A DNA stretch of 64,000 nucleotides from Fenollaria sporofastidiosus (GTDB lineage: Bacteria > Bacillota > Clostridia > Tissierellales > Peptoniphilaceae), in the NCBI RefSeq assembly GCF_943169635.2, contig NZ_OW968186.1, positions 248,001 to 312,000 of the forward strand. Direction: 5' to 3'. The notes below the pieces were generated by a model. It was not told the DNA's origin and did not search any database. It saw only the letters and a program-made list of their open reading frames with translations. Below, one piece after another: positions 54,690 through 63,219 of the stretch (positions are counted from its first letter, which is position 1; every line of letters starts with the position of its first letter). Made by a program: the position numbers and the translations under genes.

Positions 54690-56219
54690 CTATCTAAGTT
54701 CTCCTACAGCCTTTTCAACAGCGTTAAGAACCTTGTCATCAGCTAATAATTCTTCAGCTTTGTTGATTTCAAAGTACATAACCTTGTCTTTGTCGATGTA
54801 GTCAATTACTTTTCTTACTTCGTCATAAGCAGCCTTAGTTCCTCTGCCAAGACCCTTGTCTCCTCTTATGTCAATAGCTTGGCATGCAGCAAACATTTCC
54901 ATAGCTATAACCTTTCTTGCGTTAAGGTAGATTTCCTTAGCCTTTCTTGCAGCTATAGTACCCATAGATACTAAGTCCTCTTGGTTAGCTGAAGATGGTA
55001 TTGAGTCAACACTTGCTGGATGAGCAAGTACTTTGTTCTCGCTTACAAGAGCTGCTGCTGCGTATTGAACTATCATGTAGCCAGAGTTTACTCCGCCTTC
55101 CTTAACTAAGAAAGCAGGTAGTCCTTCTGATAAAGCAGGGTTAACAAGTCTTTCAAGTCTTCTTTCAGATACGTTAGCAAGCTCAGATATGCCTATACCT
55201 AAAAAGTCGAATGGTAGAGCCATAGGTTCGCCGTGGAAGTTACCAGCACTGATAACTGCTTCGTCATCTGGGAAGATGATTGGATTGTCAGTAACAGAAT
55301 TGATTTCGATGTCAACTTTGTTCTTTACATAGTTAAATGTATCCTTTGGTGCGCAGTGAATTTGTGGAACGCATCTTAGTGAGTAAGCATCTTGAACCCT
55401 CTTTTCGCCTTGGCGAGTGATGTTCTTTGATCCATCAAGAATTGCTCTTACGTTGTATGCAGTGTCATACATACCTTGATGACGTCTAACGTCAGCGATT
55501 CTTTCATCGAATGCATCAATGATACCACCCATAGCTTCCATTGTAAGCGATGTAGCAACGTCAGCAAGCTTAGAAAGCTTCATAGCATCGTATAGAGTAA
55601 GTGTACCAACAGCAGTTAATACTTGAGTACCATTGATAAGTGCTAGACCTTCCTTACTAGTTAATTCAATAGTTTCGATGCCAGCCTTGTCCATAGCTTC
55701 CTTACCAGTCATCTTCTTGCCTTCATAGAAAGCTTCACCTAGACCAAGCATAGGTAGAACCATGTGAGCAAGTGGAGCTAAGTCACCTGATGCACCAAGT
55801 GAGCCCTTCTCAGGTATACATGGAGTAACACCCTTATTAAGCATAGCTACAAGAGTTTCGATAGTTTCAAGTCTTGCTCCAGAGTAGCCCTTAGATAAAG
55901 AGTTAGCTCTTAGTAGGATGATGGCTCTAACGATGTCTTCGTCAAATAAATCGCCAACACCACAAGAGTGTGACATGATTAAATTCTTTTGTAGATTCTT
56001 AGTCATATCCTTAGAGATATGTACTTCAGAGAACTTTCCAAAGCCAGTTGTGATTCCGTAGATAACTCTTTCTTCTTCAACAAACTTGTCAACAAGCTTT
56101 CTTGACGCAATGATTCTCTCCTTTGCGTCCTTTGAGATTTCAACCTCAGCATGACATCTTGCAACCTTGACAACGTCTTCGATTGTAAGATCTTTTCCAT
56201 TAATAACGATCTTTCCCAT
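54690..56219 (-). CDS. hutH: histidine ammonia-lyase
   Basis: First step: histidine to urocanate and ammonia. It has 509 residues. The A143-S144-G145 triad (GSLGASGDLAPLAHM) forms the MIO cofactor; Y54 lies in VIYGITTGFGKFS. GGAGG precedes the ATG. It is the first structural gene of the hut operon. Upstream lie a consensus promoter, a 17-codon leader peptide and a terminator, suggesting attenuation control. Confidence 0.97.
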   Translation of the reverse strand: MGKIVINGKDLTIEDVVKVARCHAEVEISKDAKERIIASRKLVDKFVEEERVIYGITTGFGKFSEVHISKDMTKNLQKNLIMSHSCGVGDLFDEDIVRAIILLRANSLSKGYSGARLETIETLVAMLNKGVTPCIPEKGSLGASGDLAPLAHMVLPMLGLGEAFYEGKKMTGKEAMDKAGIETIELTSKEGLALINGTQVLTAVGTLTLYDAMKLSKLADVATSLTMEAMGGIIDAFDERIADVRRHQGMYDTAYNVRAILDGSKNITRQGEKRVQDAYSLRCVPQIHCAPKDTFNYVKNKVDIEINSVTDNPIIFPDDEAVISAGNFHGEPMALPFDFLGIGISELANVSERRLERLVNPALSEGLPAFLVKEGGVNSGYMIVQYAAAALVSENKVLAHPASVDSIPSSANQEDLVSMGTIAARKAKEIYLNARKVIAMEMFAACQAIDIRGDKGLGRGTKAAYDEVRKVIDYIDKDKVMYFEINKAEELLADDKVLNAVEKAVGELR

Positions 56220-56254
56220 AATATCCTCCTTTTATTATGTTAGTACTCTGATAA

Positions 56255-56283
56255 AGTAAAAAGGAACGCACACAGCGTTCCTT
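56255..56283 (-). terminator. attenuator terminator in hut leader
   Basis: On the minus strand AAGGAACGC, loop TGTGT, GCGTTCCTT, then TTTTACTTT. A 9-bp perfect stem whose 5' arm begins at the base right after the leader-peptide stop codon. Since the upstream gene is divergent, this terminator can only act on hut transcription. Confidence 0.85.
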
Positions 56284-56337
56284 CTATCTATAAATATTAA
56301 AATTGTGAGCAAATAAATAATTGTGTATGTAAGTCAT
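56284..56337 (-). CDS. predicted hut leader peptide (17 residues)
   Basis: A short reading frame, MTYIHNYLFAHNFNIYR, with ribosome site GAGGTG 6 nt before the ATG. It begins about 16 nt into the predicted transcript. It contains two His, three Tyr and three Asn. The TAG stop touches the terminator stem, so a ribosome paused at the end would cover the 5' arm and prevent termination, as with the tryptophan-sensing TnaC peptide. The effector (histidine or urocanate?) is a guess. No homologue is known to me. Confidence 0.6.
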   Translation of the reverse strand: MTYIHNYLFAHNFNIYR

Positions 56338-56359
56338 ACCTCTCACCTCATCAATAAGT

Positions 56360-56388
56360 ATTATACCATAGATAAAATTTATAGTCAA
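56360..56388 (-). promoter_or_regulatory. hut operon promoter
   Basis: TTGACT (56388-56383), 17 nt, TATAAT (56365-56360), with TGG before the -10 box. A start near 56353 leaves a leader of about 130 nt holding the leader peptide and the attenuator. Confidence 0.85.
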
Positions 56389-56438
56389 GGACAAAATATA
56401 TCGATAAGGCATGGGTATATATAAAAGAGGTGATATAC

Positions 56439-57059
56439 ATGGAATACGTAAATCTATATACAAGGCAGCACGAGAACAGCTTGTACGAGCTTAAAAACAA
56501 AGGCGTCATACAGAACAAAAGACTCTATGTAAGCCTACATATGAGAGACATCTCAGACTACTTCTTAGAAAAGTACGACCACTTTGTGAAGATGGCAGCA
56601 AAGAGAGTAGCTAAGAATGATGATGTAGCCTACCCTATATGGTGCAGCGTCTCAAAGGCTAACTGCCTAAAGCCTATAGATAAGGAAGTCGTGTATGCAA
56701 TCACAGTACCAAAAGACGAAGTCATCTACTTTGACGGCGCTAAGTGGGACCTTGTGCTTAACAATCAGTACGTGCCACTTGACAAAGAAGATGCAAAGCG
56801 CTTCGAGGACGTGCTTAAAAAGTGTGGTGCAGACAAGGTATACAACATCTTCGAGCGTAAATACAACGGGATATTTGACGACATAAGAGAAGAAATCGTA
56901 TCTAGCTGGGAGAGGATATTCGATATCACAGACAGAAGCGAGTTTGTCGTGCAGGCAAACCTTTGGCAAATAAAGAAGGATTGGGTTAAGCATATAGTTT
57001 ATCCAGGAGATGACTTCTTTGAAATAGTGAGTGATATGGAGGAGACGTGGGTTAAGTAA
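56439..57059 (+). CDS. DUF3841 family protein
   Basis: A 206-residue soluble protein resembling DUF3841, a family of unknown function. Visible features are YTRQHENSLYELKNKG at the start, YPIWCSVSKANCLKP, the aromatic core KWDLVLNNQYVPLD and RIFDITDRSEFVVQANLW. No membrane segment or catalytic signature is recognisable. The ATG at 56439 has AGAGGTG upstream; an in-frame GTG at 56430 would overlap it. It is transcribed alone, divergent from hut. Confidence 0.7.
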   Translation: MEYVNLYTRQHENSLYELKNKGVIQNKRLYVSLHMRDISDYFLEKYDHFVKMAAKRVAKNDDVAYPIWCSVSKANCLKPIDKEVVYAITVPKDEVIYFDGAKWDLVLNNQYVPLDKEDAKRFEDVLKKCGADKVYNIFERKYNGIFDDIREEIVSSWERIFDITDRSEFVVQANLWQIKKDWVKHIVYPGDDFFEIVSDMEETWVK

Positions 57060-57068
57060 TAAGCATTA

Positions 57069-57098
57069 AAAAAGGGAGCTTTCGCTCCCAATTTTTTG
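57069..57098. terminator. bidirectional terminator
   Basis: GGGAGC-TTTC-GCTCCC (57074-57089) flanked by an A run on one side and a T run on the other; serves both convergent genes. Confidence 0.88.
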
Positions 57099-57100
57099 AT

Positions 57101-58567
57101 TTAATTATGTGGTACTAGTACTATACTTGCAAATCCTTTCATTATAGGTGGATATACATCAAATCTAAATACCGTACCATTTTTGTATATAAATATAAAC
57201 ATAATATATTTTCCACTGTCAAATTCTGTAGCAACATAATTTACTTCGTAGTCCCTAGAGAAGATTTCTCCGCCAAATCTTTTAGCATCAGCGATTTTTC
57301 TTTCTGCTATTTCTTTTACCATTTCTTCGCTAGCATCATAATTCAATTCTCTTAAGATTTCACTAGCCTTCTTATAATCTTTGTCTGCAAGAGCATCATG
57401 AACCATAGTAAATTTTTCTTGTAGTTCTTCTTTAGACATTTTTCTAATATCTTTTTCATCATCTATAAAGCGAATAACTGGTCCAACTTGTGCACTACTC
57501 GAGAATTGAAACTTTCCTTCTTTTTCAGCGGGAACAGTTTTCATTATACTAACTCCACCACCTGGGTAAGTAAATTTAATTACATGAGTTCTAAATCCAT
57601 CGACATCTTCAATGCTTTTTTCAATCTTTGCACCTTCAGTATATATTCTAGCGCCATATAGTGTAGACATGTTTACAATAGTTGCCATCGGATTGTCATC
57701 AGTTAGTGGTACTTGATCATAATATTTATACTTATTAACAACAGTGTTGTTTTGAGCTATCATACGGTCAAAAATAGCATTATCTTCTTTAGAGAATTTT
57801 TCTTCAGTTTTTTCTTCTTTCTTATCTTCTTTTACTTCTTTAAAGATATAGCACTTATCATCAATCTCAACAGTTATGCTTCCATCAGTTCCAATTTGGT
57901 ACTCATATCCAGTTCCAAAGTTTGATTCATTGTCCTTCTTAGGCATTTCTTTTGCATCAACGCTTGTTAATATCTTGCCATCCATAGTTCCACATTTCAT
58001 GTTCTTATTAATTTCTTCTGTGTCCTTATAAAGCTTAGACTTAATCATAACATAGCGAGGAGCCTTAGCTGCTTTTACTTCGCTAGATAATAAAACTGTT
58101 TTAGTCTTCTCATCATAGCCTACATCAAAGCCTACAAGCGCACCAAGATCTCTTAGTTGCATATAATTATTGCCTTTTATAAGAGCTGTCTTTATGTCTT
58201 TTGCTTCGCCGTTAACCATAATTTTCTTAACTTCTAACATAGCTTTTGCTTTAGCATCTTTGATAGCTGCAAGGTCACCAGCTTCTTTAGTATAAGGCTT
58301 ATCTGTTTCAACTATGACTAAATTCTTTTCAGCATCATATCCAACGTTGAATTGTGACTTTTTAGCTGTCATGATGGCTGCAACGTCACGAAGTTTTACA
58401 TAGTTATGCCCTTCAATGTTGTAAGCGCCAATGTCAACAGCTTGTCCGTCAAGCGTAATTTTTTGGCTAGTCTTTCTAGCATTGGCTGTCTTGCTTTCAG
58501 CAAACGCTGTTGGCAGTAGTGTTACTAGCATTAATATTGCAAGTAACAGTGAAATTTTCTTCTTCAT
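57101..58567 (-). CDS. secreted stalk-domain (copper amine oxidase N-like) protein
   Basis: A 488-residue exported protein. The signal peptide is of the MKKKISLLLAILMLVTLLPT type, with cleavage after AFA. Residues ~35-165 hold two copies of the stalk motif found in copper amine oxidase N-terminal-like domains (NYVKLRDVAAIM and NYMQLRDLGALVGFDVGYD), which often bind cell-wall material. A Lys/Glu-rich linker near residue 250 precedes a C-terminal domain I do not recognise. It is a paralogue of the next gene upstream; the two share signal peptide, stalk layout and promoter. Enzymatic function is unlikely from what is visible. Confidence 0.8.
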   Translation of the reverse strand: MKKKISLLLAILMLVTLLPTAFAESKTANARKTSQKITLDGQAVDIGAYNIEGHNYVKLRDVAAIMTAKKSQFNVGYDAEKNLVIVETDKPYTKEAGDLAAIKDAKAKAMLEVKKIMVNGEAKDIKTALIKGNNYMQLRDLGALVGFDVGYDEKTKTVLLSSEVKAAKAPRYVMIKSKLYKDTEEINKNMKCGTMDGKILTSVDAKEMPKKDNESNFGTGYEYQIGTDGSITVEIDDKCYIFKEVKEDKKEEKTEEKFSKEDNAIFDRMIAQNNTVVNKYKYYDQVPLTDDNPMATIVNMSTLYGARIYTEGAKIEKSIEDVDGFRTHVIKFTYPGGGVSIMKTVPAEKEGKFQFSSSAQVGPVIRFIDDEKDIRKMSKEELQEKFTMVHDALADKDYKKASEILRELNYDASEEMVKEIAERKIADAKRFGGEIFSRDYEVNYVATEFDSGKYIMFIFIYKNGTVFRFDVYPPIMKGFASIVLVPHN

Positions 58568-58599
58568 AATATTCCTCCTTAAATAGATTTGTTAACTTT

Positions 58600-58628
58600 A
58601 TTATACTACTTAAGAAATATAAAATCAA
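58600..58628 (-). promoter_or_regulatory. promoter of first stalk-domain gene
   Basis: TTGATT (58628-58623), 17 nt, TATAAT (58605-58600). From the -10 box to the start codon it closely matches the region before the paralogue, both containing AGTAGTATAAT and TTAAGGAGGA. Confidence 0.7.
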
Positions 58629-58629
58629 G

Positions 58630-58660
58630 CCAAAAGAAGGGAGCAAAAGCTCCCTTCTTT
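58630..58660 (-). terminator. terminator of second stalk-domain gene
   Basis: Perfect 11-bp stem AAGAAGGGAGC/GCTCCCTTCTT with an AAAA loop; the minus-strand tail is TTTGGC, so the T run is short. Confidence 0.75.
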
Positions 58661-58671
58661 ATCTGTATAAA

Positions 58672-60117
58672 CTATTTATTTTCTTTTTCTACCTTAGTAT
58701 CTTTTTCTTCTTTTACTTCTTTTGTGTCTTCTTTCTTATCTTCTTTCTTATCTTCTTTCACTTCTTCCTTCTTTTCCTCTTTCACTTCTTCCTTCTTATC
58801 TTCTTTTACTTCTTCCTTCTTATCTTCTTTCACTTCTTCCTTCTTTTCTTCTTTTGTTCTACATTGAATATCTAAACTTACATAAGTAGGTGAGTAATTG
58901 TATTGCATTTCAAGTTGATCTTTAGTTCCATAGTCAAATGTATATAATAAAATTGTATTTGCAAAGAATCTAATTGTTCTGCTTGTATAAGTGTACTTAT
59001 CCTTCAATACATCAAAGCCCTTTGTCTTTTCTTCAATGTACTTCATCATCTTGTCCTTGTCGCCATCTAGTCCTAGGCTCTTGAAGTTTTCGTAGGCAGC
59101 ATCATAATCCTTTTTAGCATAATTATAATGAAGAGTCCAAACTGGTGCAGTGTTTAGGCTAAAGTTCAAATCCTTATACTTATAGTGATCATCAGCATAT
59201 CCTTCTTTATAATGATCCCCTTCGTAATTATTTATGCCCATCAGGTAGTTGACTCCACTGTCTGGTTTAAAAAAGTCTAAAGTTATTGTAGACTCAGGGC
59301 TGTTGAAAAATACCATATAACCCTTACCGTCAGCATAATTTTCAATTCTCTTTTCCGCCTTATAGTCCTTATTGTACTTTGTAATATTTACAAGTTTAAC
59401 TAAGTTTTTCATTTGTGAAACATAGCCATTGCATTCTTCATCAGATAAGTTATTAAAAGTTAGTGCTCTTGTATACTTGTATTGATCTTCTGTGTTATCA
59501 TCTGCCATAGCATTGTATAAGCCTTCAATGTTATTAAAAATTTTCTCATCATCTTCAGTGAATTCATTTGTTATAAAGCCATCATAGCTTGGATCGTCTC
59601 CATACTTAGACTCTAGTTCTATAGTGCTAGTCTTCTTGTCATAGTTAATGCTAAAGCCTACAAGCTTAGCTAAGTCTCTAAGTTTTAAGTAGTTGTTGCC
59701 ATTGATAAAAGCAGTTTGAGCACTCTTTTCTTGATAAATTTCAGAACCTTCTGGGTTGTGGTTTATCAAAACATTTTTAACTGACATCTTAGCCTTTGCC
59801 TTTTCATCCTTTAGCTCTTCAAGGTCGCCTTTAATCTTCTTGTAATCTCTGCCCTTTAGAATGATAAAAGAATTATTTTCCTTGTCATAAGCAACGTCGA
59901 ACTTCATTTCTGTGCCATTGAACATAGCAGCAAGGTCACGTAGCTTGATGTAGTTGGAGTTATTGATGTTGTAGAAGCCAACCTTAACTTCTTTGCCATC
60001 AAGAGTTAATTTTTGACTAGTCTTTCTAGCCTCTACTGTTTTGCTTTCAGCAAATGCTGTTGGTAGTAGTGTTACTAGCATTACTATTGCAAGTAACAGT
60101 GAAAGTTTTTTCTTCAT
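58672..60117 (-). CDS. secreted stalk-domain protein with Lys/Glu repeat tail
   Basis: A 481-residue paralogue of the gene downstream. The signal peptide is MKKKLSLLLAIVMLVTLLPT-AFA; two stalk motifs follow (NYIKLRDLAAMF and NYLKLRDLAKLVGFSINYD). The middle domain is unrecognised. The last ~65 residues are tandem EEVKEDKK-type repeats, highly charged, perhaps a wall-spanning or polyelectrolyte segment. No LPXTG motif or lipobox is present. The repeated DNA may vary in copy number between strains. Confidence 0.8.
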   Translation of the reverse strand: MKKKLSLLLAIVMLVTLLPTAFAESKTVEARKTSQKLTLDGKEVKVGFYNINNSNYIKLRDLAAMFNGTEMKFDVAYDKENNSFIILKGRDYKKIKGDLEELKDEKAKAKMSVKNVLINHNPEGSEIYQEKSAQTAFINGNNYLKLRDLAKLVGFSINYDKKTSTIELESKYGDDPSYDGFITNEFTEDDEKIFNNIEGLYNAMADDNTEDQYKYTRALTFNNLSDEECNGYVSQMKNLVKLVNITKYNKDYKAEKRIENYADGKGYMVFFNSPESTITLDFFKPDSGVNYLMGINNYEGDHYKEGYADDHYKYKDLNFSLNTAPVWTLHYNYAKKDYDAAYENFKSLGLDGDKDKMMKYIEEKTKGFDVLKDKYTYTSRTIRFFANTILLYTFDYGTKDQLEMQYNYSPTYVSLDIQCRTKEEKKEEVKEDKKEEVKEDKKEEVKEEKKEEVKEDKKEDKKEDTKEVKEEKDTKVEKENK

Positions 60118-60150
60118 AAAAAATCCTCCTTAAATGAATTTATTAACTTC

Positions 60151-60179
60151 ATTATACTACTAAAGAGATAAAAAAGCAA
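60151..60179 (-). promoter_or_regulatory. promoter of second stalk-domain gene
   Basis: TTGCTT (60179-60174), 17 nt, TATAAT (60156-60151), paralogous to the promoter at 58600-58628. Confidence 0.7.
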
Positions 60180-60182
60180 TCC

Positions 60183-60389
60183 ACTTTATATAATTATCCT
60201 CTATACTTTCTCTCTATTTATTAAAAATATTTAATAATTACTTTACACACAAGCTTATCCACATCAGAGATCGCTATTTCACAATTATAAACATACTTAT
60301 CCACTTTATCCACAGGTCATTTTCATAAAAATAGTGCTTGACAAAGCTATTTTCTTGTGATTTTTAATTTATCCACAGACTTATCCACA
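60183..60389 (+). other. DnaA-box cluster next to AT-rich stretch (oriC-like)
   Basis: Four perfect TTATCCACA boxes at 60255, 60306, 60369 and 60381 and one TTATCCACT at 60297, all in the same direction. The stretch 60183-60245 just before them is almost pure A/T and could unwind. Some start-to-start distances are 42 and 63 bp, whole helical turns. This resembles an origin or a DnaA-titration/regulation site. Against an origin: no dnaA, dnaN or rpmH is visible within the window, and genes on both sides run leftward. No gene occupies 60180-60417. Confidence 0.75.
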
Positions 60390-60417
60390 GGCGTGCCCTA
60401 TAATATTGTCCCCAGCA

Positions 60418-60451
60418 ATAAAAAAGCTCTGCTCGTAAACGAACAAAGCTT
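60418..60451 (-). terminator. terminator of TRIC-family gene
   Basis: A 12-bp stem with some G-U pairs (60424-60435 with 60440-60451), loop TAAA, then TTTTTTATT on the minus strand. Confidence 0.8.
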
Positions 60452-60463
60452 AAACTCATATTA

Positions 60464-61144
60464 TTAATCGTCACCATCAACTAGGTCTGATGAAACGTCT
60501 GGAAGGCTCCACCTGTACTTCATTGACAAAAGCCTTAAGACTACTGTAGTCACAACTCCCATAAAGAAGGCAAAGTTTGCTCCATATGGCCTTAGAATGA
60601 TGAAGGCTACAGCTCCAAGTAATGAGGCAACTGCGTATATGGTGTTTTTTGTGAATATAATCGGTATGGTGTCTGACAAAAGGTCTCTCATAACTCCTCC
60701 ACCGCAACCTGTAATCACGCCGACGAAGATTAGTAGGAAGGGGTTGTTCATATAGCCGCGCGCTATGCCGACTGTTACGGCACTGGCTGTGAATATACCA
60801 AGGCCTATGGCGTCAAGCACTGAGGCTATTTGAGTGTATTTAATCATAAAGTCTCTGTTAACACCTTTTAGGCTTAGGATCTTTATCTTCTTCGATAAGA
60901 ATATGATAAGGATCAAGGCTGTCACTATCGAAACGCTTGTGTATGTAGTGTCTCTAAATGCCATGGGCGGAGTGATGCCTAGTGTGATATCTCTTATGAT
61001 GCCGCCTCCCACCGCTGTGATTATGGCTAGGACCACTATGCCGAAGATGTCCATGCCCTTTCTAATCGCAACAAGGGTTCCCGACGATGCGAAGGCAACT
61101 GTGCCGACTATTTCTGCTATATAGTAAAATTTCTCGTAATCCAT
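60464..61144 (-). CDS. TRIC/UPF0126 family membrane protein (YicG-like)
   Basis: A 226-residue integral membrane protein with the internal duplication of the prokaryotic TRIC (trimeric intracellular cation channel) family: each half carries a glycine motif, GGGIIRDITLG in the first and GGGVMRDLLSD in the second. About seven hydrophobic helices. Members conduct monovalent cations; physiological role unknown here. AGGAGA precedes the ATG. Confidence 0.88.
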   Translation of the reverse strand: MDYEKFYYIAEIVGTVAFASSGTLVAIRKGMDIFGIVVLAIITAVGGGIIRDITLGITPPMAFRDTTYTSVSIVTALILIIFLSKKIKILSLKGVNRDFMIKYTQIASVLDAIGLGIFTASAVTVGIARGYMNNPFLLIFVGVITGCGGGVMRDLLSDTIPIIFTKNTIYAVASLLGAVAFIILRPYGANFAFFMGVVTTVVLRLLSMKYRWSLPDVSSDLVDGDD

Positions 61145-61164
61145 AGTATCTCCTCTCTGGGATA

Positions 61165-61173
61165 ATTATACCA
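61165..61173 (-). promoter_or_regulatory. extended -10 promoter of TRIC-family gene
   Basis: TGGTATAAT on the minus strand, 20 bp before the gene; same TGTGGTATAAT form as before cas2 and the crRNA-like RNA. Confidence 0.55.
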
Positions 61174-61211
61174 CAAAATTGATTTTTCTGTGATAATATT
61201 TGGACGCACAC

Positions 61212-61241
61212 AAAAAAAAGTGCACATCAATCGATATGCAC
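61212..61241 (-). terminator. S9 peptidase terminator
   Basis: GTGCATATC with GATGTGCAC (one G-U pair), loop GATT, followed by eight T residues on the minus strand. Confidence 0.8.
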
Positions 61242-61259
61242 CTTCTATACTATTATATA

Positions 61260-63218
61260 TTACGATCTCTTCTTAATCCATGTTATGATCTCGTCAAGTC
61301 TTCTTTGTCTATGCTTTGGCTTACCCGAACGGCTTAGCTCGTGGTTCTCGCCGTGGAAGATAACTATCTTCGAGTCGACTCCGAAGTACTTAAGCGCTGT
61401 AAACATTTGCACGCCTTGTTCAAGTGGGCATCTGTAGTCCTCGTCCGAGTGTATGAAAAGCGTTGGAGTCTTGACCTCGCTCGCATATTTTAATGGAGAG
61501 CGCTCCCATAAAGCTTCAGGCGATAGGAACGGATCTGCAAGGTTTTGATCAGTCGCAAAGTAGTAGCCGATGTCCGATACACCGAAGAAGCTTAGCCAGT
61601 TCGATATAGAGCGTTGCGACGCAGCCGACTTGAACCTGTTAGTATGACCGATGATCCAGTTAGTCATGAAGCCGCCGTAGCTGCCACCAGTGACGTGAAG
61701 GTTGTCCCTATCTATGTCCTCATACCTTTCCAAAGCCGCATCCGTGAACTTCATCAAATCGTCGAAGTCGATAGTGCCGTACTTGCCTCTGATATTCATA
61801 AAGTCGTTGCCTCTACCATCAGCACCTCTCGGGTTAGTGAATAAAACAAAGTAGCCTTGCTTTGCAAAGTATAGGTACTCGTGATATAAAAGCTCCCCAG
61901 TAACAGTCTTAGGTCCTCCGTGCACCTCAAGTATCGCAGGGTACTTCTTGCCCTTCTTGTATCCATCAGGCTTAATCACAAAGCCCTCAAAATCAATATC
62001 GTCATTCTTAAAAGTAATCTTCTCATATGGCTTAGCCTTCCAAGCCTTCACCAAAGCCTCGTTTATGGCTGTCACTTTCTTAAACTTGCCCTCTTCAAAC
62101 TTGTAGACCTCTTGCAAGTTGTAGTCAAGCATGCCGATGGCGTAGATGCCACTCTCACAGGCGTCAAACTCGTCAACAGAGCCTACTACCTTAGAAAGCC
62201 TTTCCACTTTACCAGCCTTGTCAATAGCGAATAGATCTGCACTATTCGCAAGTGTAGCTATAAAGTAAAGCTTGTCCTTCACTGCCCTAAACGAGTAGCC
62301 GCCGCCATAACGAAGGTCGCTTCCAACAGATGAGCCAATGGACATATCAAAGTCCTCGTTAATGCACCTCATGCCTTCCTTAGACTTGTCGATTAGGTAG
62401 ACCTTCATATTTTGGTTTATGCCGTGTGCCTCTTGGTCAGTCGCAAATATAAAGACATCCTCCCCTGCGTAACTTGGTCCGTAGTAAGTTAAGTCCTCAT
62501 CGTACTCAAGCTTCACAGATTTATCGCTCTCAAAGCTATATACATAAAGCTGACTCTTTAAAGGCGCCTTGTCAGTGTATGACTCCGAAGTGTAGATAAT
62601 CTCCGACTTGTTAGGAGCTATGTCGTAGCTCGATACATTAGTAAAGTCATCAGTAAGAATCTTAAGAGCGCCACTCTTTATATTGTAGATGGCAAGCGAA
62701 GTACGGATCTTGTTGATGTAGCCAGCGCCATTTAAGTAGAAAGGAATCTCGTCATATATAGTGTAGTCGTCCTCTTGTTTAATTTCAGCCGACTTCTTCT
62801 CGTAAGTCTCCTGATCCATGTCCTTAAAGTGCCTAATCTTCTCAGAGTTTGAGATCATAAGCACAAGATTGTCCTCATCCAAAACGCGCACACTGTTTAT
62901 AGGGTACATAAGCCTAAACAGCTCCTGTCTCTCCCCACCCGTAAAGCTTAAGCGGTAAACAATAGACGCATACTTTCTTTTCTCATCTGACTTTGCAAAA
63001 ATGATTCCACTATTGTCAATAGCATAAGTAGAAGAGACGTCATTAGTAGACAGTCTCTTCAAAGAATCATTCTCATCAAGCATGTAGAACGAGTTTTTGT
63101 ACCCGTTCGAAGCCATATCCACGTCAGTTACAGTGAAGACCTTGCTGCGTCCGTCAGGCGAAATCTTAAGCGCAGATACAGGTTTGTTTAATTTAAAATC
63201 ATCTATCTTAATATTCAT
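61260..63218 (-). CDS. S9-family serine peptidase (acylaminoacyl-peptidase-like)
   Basis: A 652-residue cytosolic peptidase: an N-terminal beta-propeller (repeated strand patterns over ~400 residues) and a C-terminal alpha/beta hydrolase. The catalytic serine is in VTGGSYGGFMTNW, the aspartate in IHSDEDYRCPLEQ and the histidine in HGENHELSR. It probably trims peptides, fitting the opp importer and amino-acid catabolism. The ATG at 63218, two bases past the hpf stop, is preferred over a TTG at 63233 that overlaps hpf. Confidence 0.9.
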   Translation of the reverse strand: MNIKIDDFKLNKPVSALKISPDGRSKVFTVTDVDMASNGYKNSFYMLDENDSLKRLSTNDVSSTYAIDNSGIIFAKSDEKRKYASIVYRLSFTGGERQELFRLMYPINSVRVLDEDNLVLMISNSEKIRHFKDMDQETYEKKSAEIKQEDDYTIYDEIPFYLNGAGYINKIRTSLAIYNIKSGALKILTDDFTNVSSYDIAPNKSEIIYTSESYTDKAPLKSQLYVYSFESDKSVKLEYDEDLTYYGPSYAGEDVFIFATDQEAHGINQNMKVYLIDKSKEGMRCINEDFDMSIGSSVGSDLRYGGGYSFRAVKDKLYFIATLANSADLFAIDKAGKVERLSKVVGSVDEFDACESGIYAIGMLDYNLQEVYKFEEGKFKKVTAINEALVKAWKAKPYEKITFKNDDIDFEGFVIKPDGYKKGKKYPAILEVHGGPKTVTGELLYHEYLYFAKQGYFVLFTNPRGADGRGNDFMNIRGKYGTIDFDDLMKFTDAALERYEDIDRDNLHVTGGSYGGFMTNWIIGHTNRFKSAASQRSISNWLSFFGVSDIGYYFATDQNLADPFLSPEALWERSPLKYASEVKTPTLFIHSDEDYRCPLEQGVQMFTALKYFGVDSKIVIFHGENHELSRSGKPKHRQRRLDEIITWIKKRS

Positions 63219-63219
63219 T

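Noticed and set aside
56255..56337. Classical starvation-type attenuation by histidine codons in the hut leader
   Set aside because: Only two His codons, far from the terminator, and the logic (on when histidine is scarce) is wrong for a degradative operon; arrest-peptide control is the better model.
58589..58867. Ser/Phe-rich frame on the plus strand
   Set aside because: It is the antisense of the Lys/Glu repeat tail of the stalk-domain gene.
60183..60389. Calling the DnaA-box cluster the chromosomal origin
   Set aside because: No dnaA/dnaN/rpmH neighbours and no strand switch of genes; reported only as an oriC-like cluster.
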